A program made the position numbers and the translations under genes. The notes beneath the pieces were generated by a model. That model was not told the origin of the DNA. It did no database searches and saw nothing but the letters and a program-made list of their open reading frames with translations. Shown piece by piece: positions 17,626 through 24,961 of a DNA stretch of 64,000 bases; positions within the stretch are counted from its first letter, which is position 1; each line of letters starts with the position of its first letter. The DNA comes from HTCC5015 sp051747425. Lineage in GTDB: Bacteria; Pseudomonadota; Gammaproteobacteria; HTCC5015. Location: assembly GCA_051747425.1 (NCBI GenBank), contig JBNJGD010000002.1, positions 62,001 to 126,000 on the forward strand, read 5' to 3'.

Positions 17626-18606
17626 GTGTCAAAGCGTCATCATAGCAAGTTCAGGAATATTTTCTCTCTCCTCGTGATCGTGGTGCTTTTGGTTCTGAGC
17701 GCCGTCGGCTGGTATTGGAGTCGCGAGCCCGAAATGCAGGCCGTAGAGCGCTACAGCACCCCGATGGTTGTGGGCACGACCACCACCAGCACACTGATCG
17801 GCGTCATCGACACGCTGCTGGACAAACCCGGCGGCTACCTGCGCAACGACATGCTGATGCCACCCAGCATATTTCTCGACAACATGCCCAACTGGGAATA
17901 CGGCGTGCTGATTCAGGCCCGGGACATGGCCCGCGCCCTGCGCAATGACTACAGCCGCTCCCAGAGCCAGTCCACCGAGGACACGATATTGCGCGAGGCG
18001 GAATCCAAGCTGAATGTGGACGACGAGGCCTGGATGTTCCCCGCCGCCGAGGGCGAGTACCGCCAGAGTGCGAACCGGCTGGAAAACTACCTGCTCCGCC
18101 TGTCCGATGAAGACACACCCGACGCCCAGTTCTACGCCCGTGCCGACAATCTGAACTCCTGGCTGTCGCTGGTGGAAAAACGCCTGGGCTCCCTGTCCCA
18201 GCGGCTCAGCGCCAGCGTCGCGCGCAGCCGGCTCAACACCGACCTGGCCGGCGATGAATCCGCCCGCCAGTCCACCCGTGCGGAACTGGAAGTGCCCACG
18301 CAAACGCCCTGGCTGGAAATCGACGATGTCTACTACGAGGCCCGCGGCTCTACCTGGGCCCTGATCCAGTTCCTCAAGGCCGCCGAGGTCGACTTCCAAC
18401 AGGTACTGGAGAAAAAGAACGCCACCATCAGCCTGCGGCAGACCATCCGCGAGCTCGAGGGCACCCAGCAGCCCCTGTGGAGCCCGGTGGTGCTCAACGG
18501 CAGCGGCTTTGGCCTGTTCGCCAATCACTCATTGGTCATGGCCTCCTACATCTCCCGCGCCAACGCCGCCGTCATCGACCTGCGCAGCCTCCTCGAAGAC
18601 GGCTAA
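17626..18606 (+). CDS. DUF2333 family membrane-anchored protein
   Basis: About 326 residues with one N-terminal transmembrane helix (SLLVIVVLLVLSAVGWYW) and a mostly helical periplasmic part. Matches the DUF2333 pattern: LLDKPGGYLRNDMLMPPSIFLDNMPNWEYGVL, VDDEAWMFPAAEGEYR and DDVYYEARGSTWALIQFL. No biochemical role known; conserved in gammaproteobacteria near asmA-like genes. Start is uncertain between GTG codons at 17620 and 17626; the GGAG at 17617-17620 favours 17626. Confidence 0.5.
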   Translation: MSKRHHSKFRNIFSLLVIVVLLVLSAVGWYWSREPEMQAVERYSTPMVVGTTTTSTLIGVIDTLLDKPGGYLRNDMLMPPSIFLDNMPNWEYGVLIQARDMARALRNDYSRSQSQSTEDTILREAESKLNVDDEAWMFPAAEGEYRQSANRLENYLLRLSDEDTPDAQFYARADNLNSWLSLVEKRLGSLSQRLSASVARSRLNTDLAGDESARQSTRAELEVPTQTPWLEIDDVYYEARGSTWALIQFLKAAEVDFQQVLEKKNATISLRQTIRELEGTQQPLWSPVVLNGSGFGLFANHSLVMASYISRANAAVIDLRSLLEDG

Positions 18607-18627
18607 ACCGCTTAGGATCCGCGTGGG

Positions 18628-18799
18628 TTAGCCACAGAGCGCACAGAGTACGCAGAGTCTCGTTGTCATTCCGGAAAGCGCACAGCGCTTATCCGGAATC
18701 TCTTTTAAGTCTGGGCCGGGACGAACATTCTGGCAGATTGCTTCGCTACGCTCGCAATGACCAAGAACCCTCTGTGTACTCAGTGCCCTCTGTGGCTAA
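18628..18799. repeat. MITE-like intergenic element with 30-bp terminal inverted repeats
   Basis: About 172 bp bounded by 18628-18657 (TTAGCCACAGAG...) and 18770-18799 (...CTCTGTGGCTAA), inverted copies identical at 27 of 30 positions. Inside are an imperfect palindrome around 18665-18700 (CATTCCGGA ... TCCGGAAT) and a 28-base module at 18734-18761. The right end and the 28-base module recur at 29638-29753 in another arrangement. There is no coding capacity. Confidence 0.5.
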
Positions 18800-18806
18800 A
18801 AAAACC

Positions 18807-18832
18807 AAAAAAAAGCCCGGCTTGCGCCGGGC
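18807..18832 (-). terminator. Rho-independent terminator of the Hsp20 gene
   Basis: On the minus strand, stem GCCCGG/CCGGGC with a 6-base loop followed by eight T. It lies 30 bases past the hsp20 stop codon. Confidence 0.5.
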
Positions 18833-18861
18833 GAATCGCTCTACTCAGGGAGATCAATGAA

Positions 18862-19308
18862 TCAGGAGTTAACCTTTACAGCAATTTTCCGCGGTTGCGC
18901 CTTTTCCTGCTTGGGAATGTGAACGGTGAGTACACCGTGTTCACTGGAGGCGGCAATCGCTTCCGCATTGGCTGTGTCAGGTAGACGGAAGCGGCGGTAG
19001 AAGGTTCCACTGATGCGCTCCACTTTACAAAAAGTTTCACTCTCGGACTTATCCGCGGCCTCGCGGCTGCCCTGGATGACCAGCTCGCCGTCGTCCACGG
19101 TGATCTCGATGTCCTCGGGCTTCACCCCGGGCACATCCAGCACAATGGAGTAACCTTCGCTGTTCTCGCGCACATCCACCGCCGGGCGCCACTGGGCGTT
19201 GCGGGCCTCCGCCTCGCCGCCATCGCCTCTGGGGGCGTTAAACAGGCGACTCATCTCGTTGTTCAGTTGGGAAACCAGGTCGTAGGGTTGGTAAAGGGCC
19301 AGGCTCAT
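18862..19308 (-). CDS. Hsp20/alpha-crystallin family small heat shock protein
   Basis: 148-residue ATP-independent holdase chaperone. The alpha-crystallin domain spans about residues 40-135: WRPAVDVRENSEGYSIVLDVPGV, DIEITVDDGELVIQGSR, the ERISGTFYRRFRLPD strand and the GVLTVHIPK end; the C-terminal PRKIAVKV carries the I-x-V anchoring motif. Start at the ATG at 19308 preceded by AGGAGGTG; an upstream in-frame ATG at 19323 lies before that ribosome site. A near-perfect sigma-32 promoter sits at 19359-19386. Confidence 0.5.
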   Translation of the reverse strand: MSLALYQPYDLVSQLNNEMSRLFNAPRGDGGEAEARNAQWRPAVDVRENSEGYSIVLDVPGVKPEDIEITVDDGELVIQGSREAADKSESETFCKVERISGTFYRRFRLPDTANAEAIAASSEHGVLTVHIPKQEKAQPRKIAVKVNS

Positions 19309-19358
19309 CTTGCACCTCCTCATTTTCGGTTAATCGATTGCCGTGTGGCTTAACCGTT

Positions 19359-19386
19359 AAATGGGTGCGGACAAGTGCGTTTCAAG
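19359..19386 (-). promoter_or_regulatory. Sigma-32 heat-shock promoter of hsp20
   Basis: Read on the minus strand: CTTGAAA (19380-19386), a 13-base spacer, then ACCCATTT (19359-19366). The RpoH consensus is CTTGAAA, 11-16 bases, CCCCATNT, so only one of the specified bases differs. It would start transcription about 40 bases before the hsp20 ATG. Confidence 0.5.
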
Positions 19387-19457
19387 TCATTTCAAATGAA
19401 ATTTTTTCTTTTTATTCAGCAATTTACGAGAACCAAACCCTTTTTAATAGGGGCGTT

Positions 19458-20066
19458 TCAAACGCTTTCAAGTCGCCGCCACAGGAGCAGGTGGTTGTTG
19501 GCCGGCAGCGCTTGTCGCCCCCGGTAGGCCCAGCCGGCTTTTTGCGCCAACTCCATCAACGCCTCCAGCGTGCGAATGCCCGATTGCGGGTCGCGCTGGC
19601 GCAAAAAGGCATCAAACTGCACATTGCTCTCGGCGAAGGGCTCGCCGGCAAAGCGGAACGGGCCATACACCGCCAGCAAACCGCCGGGCACCACCGTCCG
19701 CGCCAATCCGTGAAAGCAGGCCTCGACGGCCTGCCAGCTCATAATGTGCAAGGTATTGGCGGTGTAGGCGGCATCCACCTGAAGGTCCGGCCAGGTATCC
19801 AGCACATCCAAAGAAAGCGGCTCGGCGCAGTTCTCAACCGGCTGCGTCCAGGCGCGGATGCCCTCCAGATGCGCAGGTACATCGCTGGGCTGCCATTGGA
19901 GCGCGGAGAAGCGCCCGGCAAAGGCGGCGGCGTGCTGCCCGGTACCGCTGCCAATCTCCAGCACCCGGCCACCGCCCGCAATTAACGGCGCAAACCACTC
20001 GGCCAGCACATCGCCAATCGGACCGGCGTTGCGCTCGCAGGCTTCGCTCCAGGGTTTATCCATCAT
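19458..20066 (-). CDS. DUF938 family SAM-dependent methyltransferase-like protein
   Basis: 202-residue cytoplasmic protein of the DUF938 class I methyltransferase family. Motif I is VLEIGSGTGQHAAAFA (about 35-50), followed by WQPSDVPAHLEGIRAW, AAYTANTLHIMSW and VPGGLLAVYGPF. Substrate unknown. The start overlaps the end of the upstream alkyltransferase-like gene by 11 bases. An ATG one codon downstream (20063) is an equally good start. Confidence 0.5.
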   Translation of the reverse strand: MMDKPWSEACERNAGPIGDVLAEWFAPLIAGGGRVLEIGSGTGQHAAAFAGRFSALQWQPSDVPAHLEGIRAWTQPVENCAEPLSLDVLDTWPDLQVDAAYTANTLHIMSWQAVEACFHGLARTVVPGGLLAVYGPFRFAGEPFAESNVQFDAFLRQRDPQSGIRTLEALMELAQKAGWAYRGRQALPANNHLLLWRRLESV

Positions 20067-20409
20067 CGCCGACTCCCGCCATGAAATCGTTCATCATGCC
20101 ATCGAGTACCGGATCCCATTGGTAGCGGGCCAGATCAACGCGGCCCAACACGGACTCCACGCCCTCTTCCGCCAGGCGGTCCAGCTGGCGCCGGCCGCCA
20201 TCGCCGCGAATGCTGGAGCGTCCCTGGCTGTTGATAATCCGCCACCAGGGCAGGTTTGCGGGCCGGGGCTCGGCACCCATGGCCGGACTCACAGCACGGG
20301 CGCGGCCGGGGTAGCCCGCCAGCCGCGCCACCTGACCGTAGGTGGCCACGCGACCCGCCGGAACCTCGGCCACTACCTTTTGCACCGCGCGCTGGAACTC
20401 AGTGGCCAC
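20056..20409 (-). CDS. Alkyltransferase-like (ATL/YbaZ) DNA-binding protein
   Basis: 117-residue protein with the MGMT DNA-binding fold (VPAGRVATYGQVARLAGYPGRARAV, then SPAMGAEPRP). The methyl-accepting Cys of the PCHR motif is replaced by Trp (LPWWRII), which marks an ATL protein: these bind O6-alkylguanine without repairing it and hand it to nucleotide excision repair. Length is normal for ATLs. It lies 5 bases after the preceding small gene and overlaps the methyltransferase gene, so the three may be one transcript. Confidence 0.5.
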   Translation of the reverse strand: MATEFQRAVQKVVAEVPAGRVATYGQVARLAGYPGRARAVSPAMGAEPRPANLPWWRIINSQGRSSIRGDGGRRQLDRLAEEGVESVLGRVDLARYQWDPVLDGMMNDFMAGVGDDG

Positions 20410-20414
20410 GGTGA

Positions 20415-20699
20415 CTACCCGTCGAGCCAGCCCTGCAGAGTCTCGATCACCTTGCGCGCCTGATCTTCGCTGGAGATATTGAATTTGGACTTCTGCATGT
20501 AAACGCCATTGCGCTTCTGGTAGCGACGAATGGTGAACTTGACCTTGTCGAACTCGCCACTGGCGCGATCCAGATCCTGATACTTGTACATCACCGTGGC
20601 CCAGGCGCCCTTGGTCAGCACCTCCTTGTCCAGCTCCTTCACCGTCTGCAGGCTGCCCTCAAAATACTCTACCGTCAGATCATCTACTGTCTCGGCCAT
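20415..20699 (-). CDS. Conserved small protein of unknown function
   Basis: 94 residues, mixed alpha/beta, charged: MAETVDDLTVEYFEGSLQ..., with YKYQDLDRASGEFDKVKFTIRRYQ and a C-terminal amphipathic helix (SEDQARKVIETLQGW). No signal peptide or membrane segment. I do not recognise a named family. Codon use matches neighbouring core genes, and it appears to lead the ATL-methyltransferase group. Confidence 0.5.
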   Translation of the reverse strand: MAETVDDLTVEYFEGSLQTVKELDKEVLTKGAWATVMYKYQDLDRASGEFDKVKFTIRRYQKRNGVYMQKSKFNISSEDQARKVIETLQGWLDG

Positions 20700-20773
20700 T
20701 GTCCTCTCCTGAAACTCGGAAAAACCCGGATCGTAACACCCAGTTCACAAGCGGTGCACACAAAAAGAGCGAA

Positions 20774-21709
20774 TCAGCTATTTTCAAGACGAAACCTGTC
20801 AAAGCGTTCTGCCAAAAAATCTCTACTGGGTTGGATGTGATTGTTTTTCGGGACAGTAATCACTTTCCCGTTCAGTCCTTTTATTCCTTGCTCCAGCAAT
20901 GGCCCATCTACCGAGCGCATTACTCTATCGCTGACATGTATGCGGAAATCTGGATCTATACCGATCATATTTTTGTCAAAGGCGGAATGGTGTAACTTGC
21001 TCAGGGCAATGCCATTGCGAACACTGGCCTCACTATGAACAGAGGCATCAGGGATGATGTGTGCCGCATCAAGAAGTTGAGGGGATGGAAGTCCTGTCAT
21101 AGCACATTTATTGTCATACGCCTCAAGCACGGCCTGACGGAAAGAAGATTGATGCAAACGCACCTTAGACTCTCTCACCGCATAACGACGCTCGAATGAG
21201 TCAGGAATGTGATATTGCCCATTTACCAGCGAAGGCAATAAACTTTCACCCCCCTGAAGACCTACATAAATATCACAATAAGAGTTCTTTTTGCCCAGCT
21301 CGTATATCTCTCCCACATAGCATGGCCAGATAGCGGCATAAAAACCTGGATATACCCCATGAAAATAAATAAACGGCTGACCTAATTCCTTTGCCTGCCA
21401 CAGGTATCGATTGTTCCCGCCTCGAGAGTCACCTGCTTGAAGAGAATAACGATAGAGTTCATCCGAAGCTTGTCGGTCATTATAGATATTAACTCGACCT
21501 GTCTTGGGTACTACCGTTTTAATACTAAGCACGCCCCGCTTCATGCCAGCAGGCTTGAATATTCCTATCGCTTTACTGGCAAGGTGGTGCTTTGCACCAT
21601 TAAAAGCGAAGCCCTTTTCAATCTCAGCCCACGGAATGGCATCGTCGTACAGAACTTGAAGGCGGCCTACTTCAGCAAAGGCCGCCTGGAGAATCCGCTG
21701 ATCTGACAT
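20774..21709 (-). CDS. HNH endonuclease (putative modification-dependent restriction type)
   Basis: 311-residue protein with a C-terminal HNH nuclease: CAMTGLPSPQLLDAAHIIPDA, then NGIALSKLHHSAFDKNMIGID, giving the His-Asn-His core. The N-terminal ~180 residues form a separate domain (IKTVVPKTGRVNIYNDRQ ... FIYFHGVYPGFYAAIWPCYV) of the kind seen in predicted solitary restriction endonucleases (COG3440-like), which would read the target. No methylase, helicase or other restriction partner is adjacent, which fits a solitary, perhaps modification-dependent enzyme. Its base composition is clearly more AT-rich than its flanks, suggesting transfer. Confidence 0.5.
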   Translation of the reverse strand: MSDQRILQAAFAEVGRLQVLYDDAIPWAEIEKGFAFNGAKHHLASKAIGIFKPAGMKRGVLSIKTVVPKTGRVNIYNDRQASDELYRYSLQAGDSRGGNNRYLWQAKELGQPFIYFHGVYPGFYAAIWPCYVGEIYELGKKNSYCDIYVGLQGGESLLPSLVNGQYHIPDSFERRYAVRESKVRLHQSSFRQAVLEAYDNKCAMTGLPSPQLLDAAHIIPDASVHSEASVRNGIALSKLHHSAFDKNMIGIDPDFRIHVSDRVMRSVDGPLLEQGIKGLNGKVITVPKNNHIQPSRDFLAERFDRFRLENS

Positions 21710-21833
21710 AACTTTAAACTGCCCTCGATCTCAACTCAGTTAAGATTGTCGGATGCCAGACCATTTGGCAATGTCTTAAGCCTATTGGCACTGAAAATAG
21801 ATTTAAAAAGCAGCCTCGATCAACTTCTGCAGT

Positions 21834-22130
21834 TTAAAGCGAAAACGAGTGCGTAGGCGCCTTGCCAGTGGGGAAAACGGCATCCAACTCGTGCACCGTC
21901 AGGTCGCCGCTTTCCATATCGAAATCGTCGAAATAAGCCGTGGGCCAGCTGAGGTCTTCGGGTTGGAAGTAGATAATATCAGGCCAGCACTGTTGTGATT
22001 TGAAGCGCTCTTTTATTGCTTCGGAGACAACCTCTGGCGGCAGTCCTTGTAGATTCTCGATAACAACCGACTCAACCTGCTTATTATTGGCTGCATCCCT
22101 ATAAAGATAAACGATTTCCAAGTTTTTCAT
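21834..22130 (-). CDS. Hypothetical protein
   Basis: 98 residues, acidic, no signal or membrane segment: MKNLEIVYLYRDAANNKQVESVVIENLQGL..., with QQCWPDIIYFQPEDLSW and a DFDMESGDLTVHELD segment. AGGAGTTCTC lies just before the ATG (minus strand: AAAAGGAGTTCTC). I do not recognise the family. It sits between the HNH nuclease and a decayed EAL fragment, so an island passenger role is plausible but unproven. Confidence 0.5.
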   Translation of the reverse strand: MKNLEIVYLYRDAANNKQVESVVIENLQGLPPEVVSEAIKERFKSQQCWPDIIYFQPEDLSWPTAYFDDFDMESGDLTVHELDAVFPTGKAPTHSFSL

Positions 22131-22152
22131 GAGAACTCCTTTTCACTTTGTT

Positions 22153-22218
22153 TCATGTCCTTCGATTTTTAATGACTTCGGCCAGCTTTTCAATTCCCCC
22201 TGGCCGGGCTAAAAATCG
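22153..22218 (-). pseudogene. 3'-terminal fragment of a GGDEF/EAL gene
   Basis: Translated on the minus strand it gives FLARPGGIEKLAEVIKNRRT then stop, matching the C-terminus FLARPMDVKKLAEVLKNRRT of the intact EAL protein encoded at 24962-26452. At DNA level 37 of the first 38 bases from the stop inwards are identical (22153 against 24962). Upstream the frame meets a stop within about three codons and similarity vanishes, so only the last ~20 codons survive. The two copies lie in the same orientation on either side of the propeller lipoprotein gene. Confidence 0.5.
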
Positions 22219-22263
22219 GCATTAGTCTTAAATCTTCTGGGTCGAAGGATTGGCTTCTGTTTA

Positions 22264-22292
22264 TTGACAGTGATTGCCTGTCCCACTAGGTT
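22264..22292 (+). promoter_or_regulatory. Candidate sigma-70 promoter of propeller lipoprotein gene
   Basis: Perfect -35 TTGACA (22264-22269), 17-base spacer, weaker -10 TAGGTT (22287-22292). The start point would be about 53 bases before the ATG at 22352. Confidence 0.5.
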
Positions 22293-22351
22293 GGGCGGCT
22301 CGTTGATCCTGGAGAGGGTCTATTGCATTCCGACCATCCAGGAGTCAATCC

Positions 22352-24880
22352 ATGAACTTTGTACGCTTTGCGCCAGTTCCTTCCGCGAATATTCACCTTA
22401 TCATCGCTTTCGGCCTCGCCTTGCTGCTGGCCGCCTGCGGAGGCGGAGGCAATGGCGCAGGCAGCGGCGAAGGCGAAGATGAAGGCAGCGACTCCAGCAC
22501 CCCGACGAACGCCACGCCGAGCGCCGTCGACGACACCGCCAGCGTCGACGAGGACAGCAGCGTCACTATCGATGTACTCACCAACGACAGCGATGCTGAC
22601 GGCAACCTCGATGTAAGTACCGTCACCGTCACCAGCAGTGCCAGCAACGGCAGTACCAGCGTCGACACCAGCACCGGCGAGATTACCTACACTCCGGATC
22701 CGGACTTCGACGAGAGTGACAGCTTCAGCTACACCGTCGACGACGATAAGGGCGCGACCTCCAATGAAGCGAGCGTAAGTGTTGCGATCAACCCAATCAC
22801 GCCGCTTGCCATCGATGTGACCTTCCCCACGCCGGGCGCCAATGTCGGCGGCGTCGATGACATCTCAATCTCGGGCCGAATCCGCGACACGGACGACGGC
22901 AGCGTCAAGTTCGCCGACGTCAACTTCATTGATGTCGACAGCAACCTGCTTACGCAGAACATGAGTGATCCGGCGCAATGGACGCTATCGGATCTCAACA
23001 TCGCTGGCCAGGCCAGTATCACCGTCGATGCCATGGTCGAGTCGAATTCGGGCGATACCGACACCGCCAGCCGGGGATTCGATAATGAGCAGCTACTGCA
23101 AACGGTAGAAAGTGTAGCCATCGACGCCGCCAACAACCGCGCCCTGGTGGTCGATTCCGGCCTCAATGCCGTGGTCGCCGTTGATCTCGCCAGCGGCGAG
23201 CGCACGATCCTCTCCGATAGCAACAACGACAGCGGCCCCGACCTCAGTAATCCGGTATCAGTTGCGCTGGACAATGCCAACAACCGCGCTCTGGTGATCG
23301 ATTATGACTTCAGCGGTGACCTCGATGCCGTGGTCGCCATTGATCTCACCAGCGGCGAGCGCACGACCCTCTCCGGTAGCAACAACGGCAACGGCACCCA
23401 CTTCGATATTCCGCGGTCGATTGCCCTGGACGGCGCCAATAACCGTGCACTGGTGGTCGATAACGGGCTCGATGCCGTGATCGCCGTTGATCTCGCCAGC
23501 GGCGACCGCACCATCATCTCCAATGACAACACCGGCAGCGGCACCAACTTGAGTGCTCCGGTGTCGATTGTCCTGGACAGCGCGAACAACCGCGCTCTGG
23601 TGGTCGATCGCGGACCCAAGACCGTGGTCGCCGTTGATCTTACCAGCGGCAACCGCGCGACCCTCTCCGATAACAACACCGGCAGCGGCACTGGCTTCAT
23701 TTGGCCATTGTCGGTTGCCCTGGACAGCACCAATAACCGCGCTCTGGTGGCCGATCGCTATCTCGATGCTGTGGTCGCCGTTGATCTTGCCAGCGGCAAC
23801 CGCACGGTCCTCTCCGAGGACAACACCAGCAACGGCACTCGCTTCGATAATCCGGTGTCGATTGCTCTGGGTGGCGCCAACAACCGCGCTCTGGTCGTGG
23901 ATGACCAGCTCGCTGCCGTATTCGAAGTTGATCTCGCCAGCGGCGACCGTACGATTTTGTCCGATAACAAAATCGGCAGCGGCCCCAACATCAGTAATTC
24001 TTCATCGGTTGTTCTGGACAATGCCAACAACCGCGTCCTGGTGGTCGATTCTGACTTCAGCGGTGACCTCGATGCCGTGGTGGCGGTTGAGCTCGCCGGC
24101 GGTGACCGGACGATTGTGTCCGATAGCAATACCGGCAGTGGCATCAATTTCAGCACTCCGCGATCGATTGCCCTGGACAGCGCCAGCAACCGCGTACTGG
24201 TGAGCGATAATGGCCTCGATGCCGTAATCGCCGTTGATCTCGCCAGCGGCGATCGCACGATTCTATCCGATAGCAACAACGGCAGCGGTATCAATTTCAT
24301 TAATCCGGGCTCGGTTGCCCTGGACAGCGCCGGCAACCGCGCACTGGTGAGCGATAGTGACCTCGGTGCCCTGGTCGCCGTTGATCTCGCCAGCGGTGAT
24401 CGCACCATCGTTTCCGACAGCAATACCGGCAGCGGCACTGGCCTCAGTTGGCCGTTGTCGATTGCCCTGGACAGCGCCAATAACCGCGCTCTGGTGACCG
24501 ATTATGACCTCAATGCCATGATCGCGATTGATCTCGCCAGCGGCGACCGCACGGTCATCTCCGATAACAGCACCGGAAGCGGCCCCGACTTCCGTATTGC
24601 GTTGTCGATTGCCCTGGACAGCGCCAACAACCGCGCTCTGGTGATCGATTATGACTACAATGACCCCGATGTCGTGATGGCGGTTGACCTCTCCAGCGGC
24701 GACCGAACGATCGTTTCGGATAGCAACAACGGCAGCGGCATCAACTTCAGTGAGCTGGAATCGATTGCCCTGGACCGCACCAACAACCGCGCTCTGGTGG
24801 TCGATAGCGAGCTCGATGCCGTATTCGTGGTCAATTTTGCCAAGGGTGCGCCGGCCGACCGTGCGATTGTGTCGAAATGA
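22352..24880 (+). CDS. Lipoprotein with Ig-like domain and 12-repeat beta-propeller
   Basis: 842 residues. A type II signal peptide ends in LLLAAC (lipid-modified Cys29), then a Gly/Glu/Ser linker, a cadherin/VCBS-like domain (PSAVDDTASVDEDSSVTIDVLTND..., about 55-150), a second Ig-like segment (about 155-245) and twelve ~49-residue repeats (about 252-840) of the form xSIALDSANNRALVxDxxLDAVVAVDLASGDRTxxSDxNxGSG, as in NHL/SMP-30-like propeller blades. Twelve blades would make two six-bladed propellers. Likely outer-membrane or surface anchored; function unknown (adhesion, scaffold or sensing are guesses). GGAG precedes the start by 6 bases. It may be a mobile or duplicated passenger, given the EAL-gene ends on both sides. 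Confidence 0.5.
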   Translation: MNFVRFAPVPSANIHLIIAFGLALLLAACGGGGNGAGSGEGEDEGSDSSTPTNATPSAVDDTASVDEDSSVTIDVLTNDSDADGNLDVSTVTVTSSASNGSTSVDTSTGEITYTPDPDFDESDSFSYTVDDDKGATSNEASVSVAINPITPLAIDVTFPTPGANVGGVDDISISGRIRDTDDGSVKFADVNFIDVDSNLLTQNMSDPAQWTLSDLNIAGQASITVDAMVESNSGDTDTASRGFDNEQLLQTVESVAIDAANNRALVVDSGLNAVVAVDLASGERTILSDSNNDSGPDLSNPVSVALDNANNRALVIDYDFSGDLDAVVAIDLTSGERTTLSGSNNGNGTHFDIPRSIALDGANNRALVVDNGLDAVIAVDLASGDRTIISNDNTGSGTNLSAPVSIVLDSANNRALVVDRGPKTVVAVDLTSGNRATLSDNNTGSGTGFIWPLSVALDSTNNRALVADRYLDAVVAVDLASGNRTVLSEDNTSNGTRFDNPVSIALGGANNRALVVDDQLAAVFEVDLASGDRTILSDNKIGSGPNISNSSSVVLDNANNRVLVVDSDFSGDLDAVVAVELAGGDRTIVSDSNTGSGINFSTPRSIALDSASNRVLVSDNGLDAVIAVDLASGDRTILSDSNNGSGINFINPGSVALDSAGNRALVSDSDLGALVAVDLASGDRTIVSDSNTGSGTGLSWPLSIALDSANNRALVTDYDLNAMIAIDLASGDRTVISDNSTGSGPDFRIALSIALDSANNRALVIDYDYNDPDVVMAVDLSSGDRTIVSDSNNGSGINFSELESIALDRTNNRALVVDSELDAVFVVNFAKGAPADRAIVSK
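23104..24877 (+). repeat. Twelve tandem ~147-bp coding repeats in propeller gene
   Basis: The DNA repeats with a period near 147 bases; short blocks such as GCCAACAACCGCGCTCTGGT and GATCTCGCCAGCGGC recur in nearly all units. Repeats 2 and 7 both carry the same four-residue insertion (DFSGDLDAV), and repeat 11 a shorter one, indicating internal duplication of larger blocks. Confidence 0.5.
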
Positions 24881-24961
24881 CCCGCTGACTCGACATGGGC
24901 AGGTTCCAGGGAACAGTCACTGTAACTCTTTAGTAACTTTGGGTTACTGTTCTCTGGCAGG

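Noticed and set aside
24905..24958. Imperfect hairpin after the propeller gene (GAACAGT ... ACTGTTC)
   Set aside because: Seven base pairs with a long loop and no T-run; not enough to call a terminator or an element.
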